Part shown: piece after piece, positions 34,772 through 43,143 of the stretch
Numbering within the stretch: the first letter of the stretch is position 1
How the letters are laid out: the number at the start of each line of letters is the position of its first letter
Virus record (IMG/VR): IMGVR_UViG_3300023174_000120
Coordinates: 22,663 to 86,662 of that record
Strand: one strand, 5' to 3'
Length of the DNA: 64,000 bases
From: a virus
The notes under the pieces: model-generated
Told to the model about the DNA's origin: nothing
What the model saw: the letters and a program-made list of their open reading frames with translations, nothing else
Databases searched by the model: none
Position numbers and translations under genes: made by a program

Positions 34772-36853
34772 ATGGTAGCACCATTGCTAGCAGGAGCAGC
34801 AGCAGCAGCAGGAACGGCGCTCGGTGGAGTGGCAAAAGGTGCCGAAGTTGCTGGCAAGGCGCTCGATAGGGCTGCAGGTATAGCTGAAACTTTCATATCT
34901 GCATCGTTCAGTATGTCTAAAGCCGCTACCACCGGGGCAGCCAGTCTCGGTGATATGGGAGCCGCAGTAGGTCAGGTAGCCAGTTTGATTCCAGTGGTAG
35001 GAGCAGCCTTTGCCTCGGTGTTGAACACTGCTATCGCAACCTTAGAAAAAAATATAGAAACACAAAAAACTCTCAGTGATGTTGGAGCAACATTCGGGGG
35101 TGAGCTTAAAACTCTTCGTGCCTCTGCCAATAGCACGTACCTCAGTATGGATCAATACGCAAAGGTAGTTAGTGCAAGTGGAGATGTATTGGCATCATTT
35201 AACGGCGGTGTACAAAACGGAACTAAAAACTTTACCAATGTTTTAACAAGTCTACTAAAAAATGGATCAACTACCGGAGATATGTTGGCCAATCTTGGCA
35301 TAGGGTTCGAAGAAGGCGCTCAACTAACAGCACAATTCATGCGTGGGTTGGGTAATATGAATAGAACCGGTCAAATGAGTGCTGACCAATTGGCAAAGGC
35401 CAGTGCTGATTATGCTGTAGAATTAACTGGACTTAGTCAGTTAACTGGACAAAGCAGAAAAGCACTAGCTGAAAAAGTCAACGAGGAAATGGCCGAAGCA
35501 CAATTTCAAAATTTTCTCAACACACTTGATCCCACAGAAGCTGCAAAACTACAAGAAGCTGTGGCTCAAGAATTTGCGGTATCGGGTAAAGCAGGAGCCG
35601 ATGCGTTAAAAGCATCTGCTGCTGGCTTTCCACCAATGACACAGGCTTCGAGATTGTTTACAGCTACACAAGAAGCCAGTGTAGGGAGACAACAAGAATT
35701 AATAAGCAAAATAAGAGACTCTAGTGTGGATCTTGATACCTTTCGAGTTCAATCAAAAACAATATTAGCAAACTCTCTAGAAGGCATGAGAGAAGATCAA
35801 AAGAAAATTGCTACCGCGGCCATGGCAGGGGTTTTAGCCGGAGGATCAGAGCTTAGTAAATCTATTGAATCAATTACTAAATTGTTAAACGCTACATATG
35901 GAAAAGGTGCTGCTGAAATAGAAGGTTATTTTAAACAACTTAGATTAACAGCCCCCGATGCAGGTACAGATGCCGCTATAGGTGTTAGACAAACAAAAGA
36001 AATAATAGCACAGTCAAATGCTACTTTATCAAAACTACAGCCATTTCTTGACTCGGCCCTAGTAGCAGGAACCAAAATGTCTAGCATATTAAATGGAGTT
36101 GCTGGAGTGATAGCCGGTAAACTACCATTTATAACTAATTTTGTTTTGGGAAAGATGGAGATACTGACCGACAAAGCAGAAAAGGCAATAGGTGCAGAAC
36201 TAACTGAAGAAAATGCAATGGCAGCTTTTGACAAATTTTTGAATAAAACCGGAGAATTAGGAAAAACTGGAATTGATGCTCTATTTGGTGATAAAGATGC
36301 CCAAAGAAAATTCTTTGCAGATTTAAAATCTGGATGGGATAGTGTAATGAAACATATTAAAGATTCAATTCCTAAACTTTCAGATTTTTTATTTGGAAAT
36401 CGACCAGCACCGGGTGGTGAGGGTACACCTAGTGGAACACCCCCAAAACCGCCACAAACTCTGGCAGAAGAAATCGCAGATGCATTAAGAAAACAATTAG
36501 GATTAGGAGCTCCGAAAATTTCAGAAGGAGCCCCAACAGAATTGCCAAAGCCCCCTCCGGGATACAAATATCCGGGCATGGCTGACGGTGGCGAAACGAC
36601 ACCCGGAACTTATCTTGTCGGAGAAAGAGGACCCGAATTAGTAAGCCTCGGTAATCGCGGTGATGTTATTAACAATGACAATCTCACTGCTTTGATATCT
36701 GCGTTGTCTAATCAGAACGGCATGGGAGAAAGTATAAATCAGTTAAATAACACTAATGGTCAAATGCTAGCAGCAATTAAAGACTTGATAGATATTAGTA
36801 AACGAAATTTAACTGCTACTCGAGGCCTAAACGGAAACCTATTCGCGGCTTAA
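34772..36853 (+). CDS. 29: tail tape measure protein (gp29-like)
   Basis: 693-residue tail-length determinant around which the tube polymerises. The Ala/Gly-rich N-terminus (LLAGAAAAAGTALGGVAKG) and hydrophobic stretches IPVVGAAFASVL and AGVIAGKLPFITNF are typical, the centre is helical (LAKASADYAVELTGLSQLTG, ESITKLLNATYGKGAAEIEG), a Pro-rich linker follows (about 545-595), and the C-terminus has the tape-measure signature MADGGETTPGTYLVGERGPE with LVSLGNRGDVI. T4 gp29 is 590 residues. The neighbour gp26 with its frameshifted form stands directly upstream on the other strand, which matches the usual pairing of tape measure and chaperone genes. The gp29 name is by function; sequence match to T4 was not tested. 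Confidence 0.87.
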   Translation: MVAPLLAGAAAAAGTALGGVAKGAEVAGKALDRAAGIAETFISASFSMSKAATTGAASLGDMGAAVGQVASLIPVVGAAFASVLNTAIATLEKNIETQKTLSDVGATFGGELKTLRASANSTYLSMDQYAKVVSASGDVLASFNGGVQNGTKNFTNVLTSLLKNGSTTGDMLANLGIGFEEGAQLTAQFMRGLGNMNRTGQMSADQLAKASADYAVELTGLSQLTGQSRKALAEKVNEEMAEAQFQNFLNTLDPTEAAKLQEAVAQEFAVSGKAGADALKASAAGFPPMTQASRLFTATQEASVGRQQELISKIRDSSVDLDTFRVQSKTILANSLEGMREDQKKIATAAMAGVLAGGSELSKSIESITKLLNATYGKGAAEIEGYFKQLRLTAPDAGTDAAIGVRQTKEIIAQSNATLSKLQPFLDSALVAGTKMSSILNGVAGVIAGKLPFITNFVLGKMEILTDKAEKAIGAELTEENAMAAFDKFLNKTGELGKTGIDALFGDKDAQRKFFADLKSGWDSVMKHIKDSIPKLSDFLFGNRPAPGGEGTPSGTPPKPPQTLAEEIADALRKQLGLGAPKISEGAPTELPKPPPGYKYPGMADGGETTPGTYLVGERGPELVSLGNRGDVINNDNLTALISALSNQNGMGESINQLNNTNGQMLAAIKDLIDISKRNLTATRGLNGNLFAA

Positions 36854-36890
36854 TTATGATAAAGAAACAGTCCAATAACGGGGAAATCTA

Positions 36891-38630
36891 ATGGCAGGAT
36901 GGCGTAAGTATTTTACTCCCGTTAACACTGGTGGACGACTAAGTCCAGTTAGCGGCTCAATGAGCTCAGGTGGTTCAACAAACCCTAGCAGGACCAACTA
37001 TTCCAGCTACCTGCCCGACGTTTATTCAGGTCATCCTAATCGTCTTGAACGCTATGGTCAATACGATACCATGGACTGGGACAGCGAAGTCAACGCTGCC
37101 CTGGATATCCTAGCAGAATTCTGCACACAGGCCAACGAAGAAAATGGTACACCGTTTCAAGTATTCTTTAAAGAATCTGCCACCGGCACTGAAATTAAAA
37201 TCATTAAAAAGTATCTACAGCAGTGGACCAAACTCAACAAGTTCCATACTAGAATTTTTAAAATTGTTCGCAATGCTTTTAAATACGGTGATACATTCTT
37301 TGTTAGAGATCCTGAAACACAAGCATGGATGTATGTAGATCCTGCCAAAGTTGATAAAGTTATTGTAAATGAAAGTGAAGGTAAGAAACCGGAACAATAT
37401 ATCATCAGAGATTTTAACCCCAACTTAGAAACACTGGCCACTACTGCTATTAACCCTAGCAATGTACACGGTGGCGGCAATCAGTTTGGTGGCAGCTATG
37501 GCACAGGACAAGGCGGCGCCGGTGGATCGCGTGGTATGGTTGGAGCATTTCCTAGCAGCACCAACAGCAGCAGATTCCAACAGAATCAAAACCAGTATGC
37601 TATTGATGCCAAGCACGTAATACATATCAGTATGAGTGAAGGGTTAGATAACAACTATCCCTTTGGTAATAGCCTAATGGAAAGCATCTTCAAAGTGTTC
37701 AAACAAAAAGAATTACTTGAGGACAGTATTCTAATCTATCGTATTCAACGTGCTCCGGAGCGACGTGTATTTTATATTGACGTGGGCAATATGCCCAGTC
37801 ATTTGGCTATGAGTTTTGTTGAACGTGTTAAGAATGAAGTTAATCAACGTCGTATTCCTAGTACCACTGGCGGTAGTCAAACTGTAGTAGATGCTGGTTA
37901 TAATCCTCTCAGCATCAACGAAGATTACTTCTTCCCACAGACAGCAGAAGGTCGCGGTAGTAAAGTTGAAATCCTTCAAGGCGGTCAGAATCTAGGAGAA
38001 ATTGATGATCTTAAATATTTTACCAATAAGCTATTTAGAGCTCTCCGTATACCTAGTAGTTATCTACCAACTGGTGCCGATGATGGCGGCAGCAACTTCA
38101 ATGATGGCCGAGTCGGGACAGCATATATTCAAGAGTTGAGATTTAATGAATATTGTAAGCGTCTACAAAGCCTTATGCATGAAGCATTTGATACTGAATT
38201 CAAACGATATATAGCCAACAAAGGCATTAACATTGACAGTAATATTTTTGATGTTAAGTTCAATCCACCTCAAAACTTTGCCAGTTATCGTCAGGCAGAA
38301 ATGGACACAGCCCGTGTTAATACATTTAATGTAATGGTAGCAGTTCCTTTCGTTAGCAAACGATTTGCTATGAAGCGTTTCTTGGGCATGACCGCAGAGG
38401 AAGTGGCAGAAAACGAGCGTATGTGGAAAGAAGAAAACATTGACGAAGATACTAAACTCAGTGCCAGTGCTGAAATGCGCAGCGCAGGAGTCACTGCCAA
38501 TACCATGGCAGGGGATTTGAGTAATTTAAGTGCTAATACAGCAGAGCCGATACCTCCAGGAACCGAAGGAGCACCTACTGCAAGTGGGCCAACTCCGCCC
38601 GCAGCCGCTGGGGCAACTACCCCTCCCTAA
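36891..38630 (+). CDS. 20: gp20 portal vertex protein
   Basis: 579-residue portal subunit; twelve copies form the DNA entry channel at one capsid vertex and nucleate prohead assembly. Diagnostic segments are RLERYGQYDTMDWDSEVNAA, LDILAEFCTQANE, FKIVRNAFKYGDTFFVRDPE, YIIRDFNPNLETLA, VIHISMSEGLDNNYPFGNSL, IYRIQRAPERRVFYIDVGNM, and LRIPSSYLPTGADDGGSNFN. Slightly longer than T4 gp20 (524) because of a Gly-rich loop near residues 185-215. The C-terminal 50 residues are Pro/Ala/Gly-rich and probably disordered. Shine-Dalgarno GGGGAAA upstream. Identity is very sure. Confidence 0.96.
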   Translation: MAGWRKYFTPVNTGGRLSPVSGSMSSGGSTNPSRTNYSSYLPDVYSGHPNRLERYGQYDTMDWDSEVNAALDILAEFCTQANEENGTPFQVFFKESATGTEIKIIKKYLQQWTKLNKFHTRIFKIVRNAFKYGDTFFVRDPETQAWMYVDPAKVDKVIVNESEGKKPEQYIIRDFNPNLETLATTAINPSNVHGGGNQFGGSYGTGQGGAGGSRGMVGAFPSSTNSSRFQQNQNQYAIDAKHVIHISMSEGLDNNYPFGNSLMESIFKVFKQKELLEDSILIYRIQRAPERRVFYIDVGNMPSHLAMSFVERVKNEVNQRRIPSTTGGSQTVVDAGYNPLSINEDYFFPQTAEGRGSKVEILQGGQNLGEIDDLKYFTNKLFRALRIPSSYLPTGADDGGSNFNDGRVGTAYIQELRFNEYCKRLQSLMHEAFDTEFKRYIANKGINIDSNIFDVKFNPPQNFASYRQAEMDTARVNTFNVMVAVPFVSKRFAMKRFLGMTAEEVAENERMWKEENIDEDTKLSASAEMRSAGVTANTMAGDLSNLSANTAEPIPPGTEGAPTASGPTPPAAAGATTPP

Positions 38631-38638
38631 GATAAATA
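38631..38638 (+). promoter_or_regulatory. late promoter core GATAAATA, 5 nt before ATG
   Basis: GATAAATA directly after the gp20 stop, then ACAGT and ATG at 38644. Same 5-nt spacing as three other genes and no Shine-Dalgarno sequence, which predicts a leaderless transcript. Confidence 0.5.
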
Positions 38639-38643
38639 ACAGT

Positions 38644-38889
38644 ATGATACTGAGAGAATTCATTTATTTCAATAAAGATCATCCCGATCCACAAGATGAT
38701 GGTAGTTATCTTAGTCAGAATGATACTACAGTGTTGCGGCAAGGCGACCTACGTAAAAGCAGATTGACACTGCGTATGATCAACGATATACGCAAAGCAG
38801 CCGAATCTCACAGTAAAGAAGTTAAAAAAGAGTTAGGGTTAGTTAGAAAGATGTATGCAGCTCCTCCAGCAGAAGCGATACCTAGATAA
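38644..38889 (+). CDS. small protein between portal and prohead core genes
   Basis: 81 residues starting MILREFIYFNKDHPDPQDDG, with a basic helical middle (RQGDLRKSRLTLRMINDIRK) and a Lys/Glu-rich end (HSKEVKKELGLVRKMY). The frame remains open upstream inside gp20, but the ATG at 38644 follows the gp20 stop and gives a protein seen at the same place in aquatic T4-like phages. A role in the prohead core, by analogy with the small T4 proteins gp67/gp68 encoded at this spot, is possible but unproven. No Shine-Dalgarno sequence. Confidence 0.78.
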   Translation: MILREFIYFNKDHPDPQDDGSYLSQNDTTVLRQGDLRKSRLTLRMINDIRKAAESHSKEVKKELGLVRKMYAAPPAEAIPR

Positions 38890-38902
38890 CTACCAGTATA
38901 AA

Positions 38903-38979
38903 TTTTTGTTGAATTTTTAACAAAAACTTGTCAAACCAGAGGTAAAACTCTGTCATAAAAGGTCAAAACGATTCGTTTT
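38903..38979 (+). other. three hairpins in the leader before the prohead core gene
   Basis: TTTTTGTT/AACAAAAA (38903-38926), CAGAG-GTAAAA-CTCTG (38937-38952) and AAAACG-ATT-CGTTTT (38965-38979) follow each other in a 170-nt gap. The last has a short T run and could end transcripts from the portal unit; the first, A/T-rich, could serve in either direction. They precede a variant late promoter, so the gap separates two transcription units. Confidence 0.45.
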
Positions 38980-39011
38980 AGGCCTATTTCGTGTAGCATA
39001 TTTGTAATGGT

Positions 39012-39019
39012 CTTAAATA
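39012..39019 (+). promoter_or_regulatory. variant late promoter CTTAAATA
   Basis: CTTAAATA followed by TAG, about 40 nt before the ATG at 39060 and after a hairpin cluster. The second base differs from NATAAATA. Shine-Dalgarno ATAGGAGAA follows at a normal distance. Confidence 0.4.
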
Positions 39020-39059
39020 TAGAATAGCCTTGCCGCTAACCTATAGGAGAATTTTTAAT

Positions 39060-40055
39060 ATGTCTACGAAATTTGAACAATTATTAGACTATCTAGTAAA
39101 TGAAGAAATGGATAAGGCCAATGAGCTTTTCCATGAGATCGTTGTAGAGAAGTCAAGAACAATTTATGAAAACCTCATTGCTGAAGAAGATGATGAGATG
39201 GATGAGTCTATGAACGACGAAGAAATGGACGAGTCTGCTGAAGAAGAAATGGACGAGTCTGCTGAAGAAGAAATGGACGAAGGTTCCGAGGAACTAGAAG
39301 ACAGTTTTGTAATGGACGCCGACGATGACATGGGCGGTGAAGAAGGTGATGCTACTGATGATTTTGGTAGTGACATCGAAGCCGATATGGATCACGAAGA
39401 AGGTGGCGAAGATCAGGCCATGTTTGACATCAAGAACGCCATTGAAGAACTAGAAGCAGCCTTTGCTGAACTAGAAGCAGCCCAGGGCGGTGAAATGGGC
39501 GATGAGTTCGGTGATGAAGAAGGTGACGAAGAGTTTGGCGATGAAGAAGACGACGAAGAGCTCGAAATGGGCATGTTCGAAGGACGTCGCTTACGTGAAT
39601 ATCGTGAAGCCGTTAGTGATGGACACGGTGCCGAAAAGAAAGGTGCTGCCGAAGGCGGTATCGTAGGTGCTAACACAGGCGAGAAAATGCCCAGTGGTAC
39701 TAATACCAAGAGCATTGTAAGCAGTGGTAAAGGCAAGCCCACAACTGGTGCTGATGCTAAAAACATTCTAGGCAAGAGTGCTACTGCTGCCGAAGATGGT
39801 ACATCACCACATGGTAAAGTTGGCGGTTTAGTTAAGAGTGGTGGCCAGTTTACTAAAGGTGTTGAAAAGAACATCGCTAGCAGCTCTAAGGCCAGCATGA
39901 AAGACGGTGCTGCTCTAAACAAGCAGGGTTCCGGATATCCTAGCAACAACAAGACCCCAGGTCCAGTTGGTAGTGGTACAGGCGACAAGGCTGGTCAGAC
40001 CAGTGTTGGACAGGTTAAGAGCCCACTAAACGGCGCTCCTAATCGTAACGCCTAA
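39060..40055 (+). CDS. acidic prohead core protein (gp67-like role)
   Basis: 331 residues from the ATG at 39060 with Shine-Dalgarno ATAGGAGAA (an upstream TTG at 39030 is in frame but lacks one). The N-terminus FEQLLDYLVNEEMDKANELF is helical and is followed by an extremely acidic stretch (about 45-185) with EEMDESA repeated three times and GDEEGDEEFGDEEDDEELE. The segment MFEGRRLREYREAV ends the acidic part; the last 140 residues are Gly/Lys/Ser-rich and disordered. Position between portal and gp21 and the charge pattern fit a prohead core or internal-peptide precursor such as T4 gp67, cleaved by gp21. The sequence is too biased to prove homology. Confidence 0.82.
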   Translation: MSTKFEQLLDYLVNEEMDKANELFHEIVVEKSRTIYENLIAEEDDEMDESMNDEEMDESAEEEMDESAEEEMDEGSEELEDSFVMDADDDMGGEEGDATDDFGSDIEADMDHEEGGEDQAMFDIKNAIEELEAAFAELEAAQGGEMGDEFGDEEGDEEFGDEEDDEELEMGMFEGRRLREYREAVSDGHGAEKKGAAEGGIVGANTGEKMPSGTNTKSIVSSGKGKPTTGADAKNILGKSATAAEDGTSPHGKVGGLVKSGGQFTKGVEKNIASSSKASMKDGAALNKQGSGYPSNNKTPGPVGSGTGDKAGQTSVGQVKSPLNGAPNRNA

Positions 40056-40066
40056 TAGAGAAACAG

Positions 40067-40696
40067 ATGAAGTTGGCATATCTACGCGAGCATCTAAGTT
40101 TTGACCAGAGCGGTATTGTTCTGGAAAGCGATGACAAGGATGGTAAGAATCTTTATTTAAAAGGTATTACCATCCAAGGTGGTATTCGCAATGCCAACCA
40201 ACGTGTTTATCCAGTGGATGAAATTGAACGTGCTGTAAAAACACTGAATGATCAAATTCAAAATGGTTATTCAGTGTTAGGCGAAGTTGATCATCCCGAT
40301 GATTTAAAAGTAAATTTGGACCGTGTGTCTCATATGATTACTCATATGTGGATGGAAGGTCCTAATGGATATGGAAAGATGAAAATCCTTCCTACGCCGA
40401 TGGGTAATTTAATTCGTACTATGCTTGAAAGCGGTGTAAAACTTGGCGTAAGTTCTCGTGGTAGCGGCAATGTCAACGACATGAACGGCCATGTATCCGA
40501 TTTTGAGATTATCACAGTAGATGTGGTTGCCCAACCCAGTGCCCCTGGTGCTTATCCTACTCCTGTTTACGAGCATCTAATGAATGCTCGTGGAGGAAAC
40601 AAAGCATTTAAGGTTGCACAAGAAACGAAAGAAGATCCAAAGGCCCAGAAATATTTGAAGGAAAGTCTCCTTCAAATTATTAAAGGTCTAAAATAA
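40067..40696 (+). CDS. 21: gp21 prohead core protease
   Basis: 209-residue serine protease (peptidase U9-like) that matures the prohead by cutting gp22, gp23 and core proteins after L/I-x-E. Conserved blocks: YLKGITIQGGIRNANQRVYP, VLGEVDHPDD with the catalytic His near 76, KLGVSSRGSG with the nucleophile Ser near 129, and EIITVDVVAQPSAPGAYP with the Asp near 152. Length equals T4 gp21 (212). Placed as in T4, upstream of gp22 and gp23. Identity is very sure. Confidence 0.96.
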   Translation: MKLAYLREHLSFDQSGIVLESDDKDGKNLYLKGITIQGGIRNANQRVYPVDEIERAVKTLNDQIQNGYSVLGEVDHPDDLKVNLDRVSHMITHMWMEGPNGYGKMKILPTPMGNLIRTMLESGVKLGVSSRGSGNVNDMNGHVSDFEIITVDVVAQPSAPGAYPTPVYEHLMNARGGNKAFKVAQETKEDPKAQKYLKESLLQIIKGLK

Positions 40697-40714
40697 GCCC
40701 GAGGAGAAAAGCAA

Positions 40715-41797
40715 ATGGACGCATTCAAGCAATTGGTCGAAAGTGGGTTAATTAATGAAGATGTAAGATCTGAGTTAGAAACCGCCTTCGCCCAAAAATT
40801 ACAAGAGAATCGCGACCAAGTCACCGCTGAACTTCGTGAAGAATTCGCACAAAAATACAGCCACGATAAGTCTGTTATGGTTGAGGCGATCGACAAGATG
40901 TTAAGCGATAGATTGGCCGTAGAGATGTCCGAGTTGCACGAAGATAGAACAGGTCTAGCAGAAGCTAAACAGGCATACAAACGAAAGATGACTGAAGATA
41001 GCCGTAAGCTAGAAGGTTTTGTAATCAACCAGCTTGGTAAAGAACTAGTAGAGTTCCAAAACGATCGTAAGAAAGTTAGCGAGAACTTTTCTAAATTAGA
41101 GCAATTCGTAGTACATGCTCTAGCCAGAGAAATCAAAGAGTTTGCCATTGACAAACGTGACCTAGCTGAAACCAAAGTCAAGCTAGTACGTGAGGCCAAA
41201 GACAAATTTGAGACTATCAAACAAAGTTTCATTAAACGATCTGCCAAGGTCGTTGAAGCCACAGTTACACGTAAGTTAACATCTGAAATCAAGCAATTGA
41301 AAGAAGATATTGACAGCAGCCGTAACAACAGCTTCGGTCGTAAGATCTATGAAGCATTTGCTCAGGAGTTCGCAGGATCATACTTAAATGAAAAATCTGA
41401 AACAGCAAAACTGTTAAAGATCATTCAAAAGAAAGATGCCGAACTTGCTGAAACCCAACAAGCCCTAGAAGAAAAGGCTACCATTGTGGAATCCAAGGAA
41501 CGCGAGATCCGTGTTACTAAAGACCTAATGGAACGCAAACAGGTCATGGGCGAGTTATTAGCACCTCTAAGTGCTGACAAAAGAGCGCTGATGCAACAAC
41601 TTCTTGAGTCTGTTCAGACCAAGAAACTTGCTGATGCATATGACAAGTACCTACCCACAGTTATGGATGGCGAGAAGAGAAAAGTAGTTAAGGCTACCCT
41701 AACAGAAAGCACAGAAGTTACTGGTGATCGTGAAGTGAAGCCTGAGGTAGGCTTAGACAATATCTTAGATATCCGCAAGTTGGCGGGTCTAAAATAA
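40715..41797 (+). CDS. 22: gp22 prohead scaffolding core protein
   Basis: 360-residue, highly charged, almost wholly alpha-helical protein with long coiled-coil stretches (SELETAFAQKLQENRDQVTA, KKVSENFSKLEQFVVHALAR, LKIIQKKDAELAETQQALEE). It forms the inner scaffold of the prohead and is degraded by gp21. The end VGLDNILDIRKLAGLK is a conserved tail. Longer than T4 gp22 (269). Shine-Dalgarno GAGGAGAAAA. Placed between gp21 and gp23 as in T4; identity rests on order plus composition. Confidence 0.93.
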   Translation: MDAFKQLVESGLINEDVRSELETAFAQKLQENRDQVTAELREEFAQKYSHDKSVMVEAIDKMLSDRLAVEMSELHEDRTGLAEAKQAYKRKMTEDSRKLEGFVINQLGKELVEFQNDRKKVSENFSKLEQFVVHALAREIKEFAIDKRDLAETKVKLVREAKDKFETIKQSFIKRSAKVVEATVTRKLTSEIKQLKEDIDSSRNNSFGRKIYEAFAQEFAGSYLNEKSETAKLLKIIQKKDAELAETQQALEEKATIVESKEREIRVTKDLMERKQVMGELLAPLSADKRALMQQLLESVQTKKLADAYDKYLPTVMDGEKRKVVKATLTESTEVTGDREVKPEVGLDNILDIRKLAGLK

Positions 41798-41818
41798 TAT
41801 TCAAGGAGACAAAGAAAA

Positions 41819-43000
41819 ATGTCAAAACTTTTAAATGAAAGATGGTCAGAGACCAAAGAAGCTCTGCTTGAAGGCCTACAAGGAAACCGTCGTGCTAGTA
41901 TGGGCATCTGCTTAGAAAACACACGTCGCCATTTGGCTGAGAGCGCAACCGCTGGCGCAACCAGTGCTGGTAACATTGCTACACTAAACCGTGTAATTCT
42001 ACCAGTTATCCGTCGAGTTATGCCTACTGTTATTGCTAACGAAATCGTTGGTGTACAGCCTATGACTGGACCTGTTGCTCAGATCCACACACTACGTGTT
42101 CGCTATGCTGACAGTACTGATGAAGTTACTGCTGGCGCAGAGGCACTAAGCCCATTCAACATTGCTCGTGCTTATTCCGGTAACGGCAGCACAAGCAATC
42201 CAAAGGCTAGTTCCACCGCTGCTCTAGAAGGTCAACCTGGTAAGCGTATGAGCATCCAGATCCTCAAGACTCCAGTCGAAGCAAAGAGCCGCAAGCTATC
42301 TGCTCGTTGGACATTTGAGGCCGCTCAGGATGCACAAGCCCAACAGGGTATCGATATCGAAGCTGAAATCATGGCTGCTCTAGCCCAGGAAATCACAGCT
42401 GAGATCGATCAAGAGATCCTAGCTAGCCTACGTGGTTTAGCAACTGTTGAACAGACTTATGACCAGTCATTAGTTTCTGGTACAGCAACATTCGTTGGTG
42501 ACGAGCACGCCGCTCTAGCTATCCAGATCAACCGTGTCAGCAACTTGATTGCTCAGCGTACACGTCGTGGTGCTGGTAACTGGGCCGTTGTTTCTAACCA
42601 GGCTCTAACAATCCTACAAAGTGCTACTACAAGTGCTTTCGCTCGTACCACTGAAGGTACATTCGAAGCACCTACAAACACCAAGTTTGTTGGTACACTA
42701 AACGGCGCCATGAAAGTTTATGTTGATGCTTATCTAGCTGATACAAGCGATCGTGACGAAGACCAAGTTCTTATTGGTTACAAAGGCACAAGCGAGGCAG
42801 ATGCTGCCGCGTTCTACTGCCCTTACATTCCGCTAATGAGTTCTGGAGTCGTTCTTGACCCAGCTACCTTCGAACCAGTCGTTGGTTTCTTAACTCGCTA
42901 CGGGTACGTCGAGTTGACAAATACTGCTAGTTCGCTAGGTAACGCTGCTGACTATCTAGGAAAAGTAGCTATTACTTCTTCCAACGTCAGCTTCCGTTAA
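41819..43000 (+). CDS. 23: gp23 major capsid protein
   Basis: HK97-fold shell protein. Conserved segments: LNRVILPVIRRVMPTVIANE, VGVQPMTGPVAQIHTLRVRY, VEAKSRKLSARWTFEAAQDA, IEAEIMAALAQEITAEIDQE, AQRTRRGAGNWAVVSNQALT, DEDQVLIGYKGTSE, and LVxxYGYVEL-like LTRYGYVELTN near the end. A plausible gp21 cleavage site is L-A-E after residue 41 (HLAE followed by SATAG). At 393 residues it is much shorter than T4 gp23 (521), mainly because residues 100-145 replace the larger insertion region. Shine-Dalgarno AAGGAG. Followed by a strong terminator. Confidence 0.95.
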   Translation: MSKLLNERWSETKEALLEGLQGNRRASMGICLENTRRHLAESATAGATSAGNIATLNRVILPVIRRVMPTVIANEIVGVQPMTGPVAQIHTLRVRYADSTDEVTAGAEALSPFNIARAYSGNGSTSNPKASSTAALEGQPGKRMSIQILKTPVEAKSRKLSARWTFEAAQDAQAQQGIDIEAEIMAALAQEITAEIDQEILASLRGLATVEQTYDQSLVSGTATFVGDEHAALAIQINRVSNLIAQRTRRGAGNWAVVSNQALTILQSATTSAFARTTEGTFEAPTNTKFVGTLNGAMKVYVDAYLADTSDRDEDQVLIGYKGTSEADAAAFYCPYIPLMSSGVVLDPATFEPVVGFLTRYGYVELTNTASSLGNAADYLGKVAITSSNVSFR

Positions 43001-43024
43001 TTCATTATATTGAATTTAGCAAGT

Positions 43025-43052
43025 ACAAAAAACCCGCTTCGGCGGGTTTTTT
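43025..43052 (+). terminator. intrinsic terminator after gp23
   Basis: CCCGC-TTCG-GCGGG (43033-43046) with an A tract before and six T after. A textbook factor-independent terminator, and symmetric enough to work in both directions. It isolates the capsid transcript from the next gene. Confidence 0.9.
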
Positions 43053-43060
43053 GTTAAATA
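43053..43060 (+). promoter_or_regulatory. variant late promoter GTTAAATA
   Basis: GTTAAATA right after the gp23 terminator, 84 nt before the ATG at 43144. The leader contains a 7-bp hairpin TATGCGG/CCGCGTA (43085-43106) and Shine-Dalgarno AAGGAG. Differs from NATAAATA at one base, like the motif before the acidic core gene. Confidence 0.4.
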
Positions 43061-43143
43061 ATACTGTTCGCTCGAGAGAGAGTTTATGCGGAAACCCAAC
43101 CGCGTAGGCAATAGAACTGTCTATAACAACAAGGAGAAATAAA

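Noticed and set aside
35926-36579. 217-codon antisense frame opposite the tape measure gene
   Set aside because: The sense frame carries clear tape-measure signatures; the antisense product shows no domain pattern.
38530-38643. Longer form of the 81-residue protein starting inside gp20
   Set aside because: The extra residues lie out of frame over the gp20 C-terminus and have no start signal; ATG 38644 follows the gp20 stop.
39030-39059. Upstream start for the acidic core protein
   Set aside because: The codon is TTG without a Shine-Dalgarno sequence; ATG at 39060 has ATAGGAGAA at the right distance.
39413-39988. 191-codon antisense frame opposite the acidic core protein
   Set aside because: It is a shadow of Glu/Asp-rich codons (Ser/Pro-rich product) with no promoter or ribosome site.
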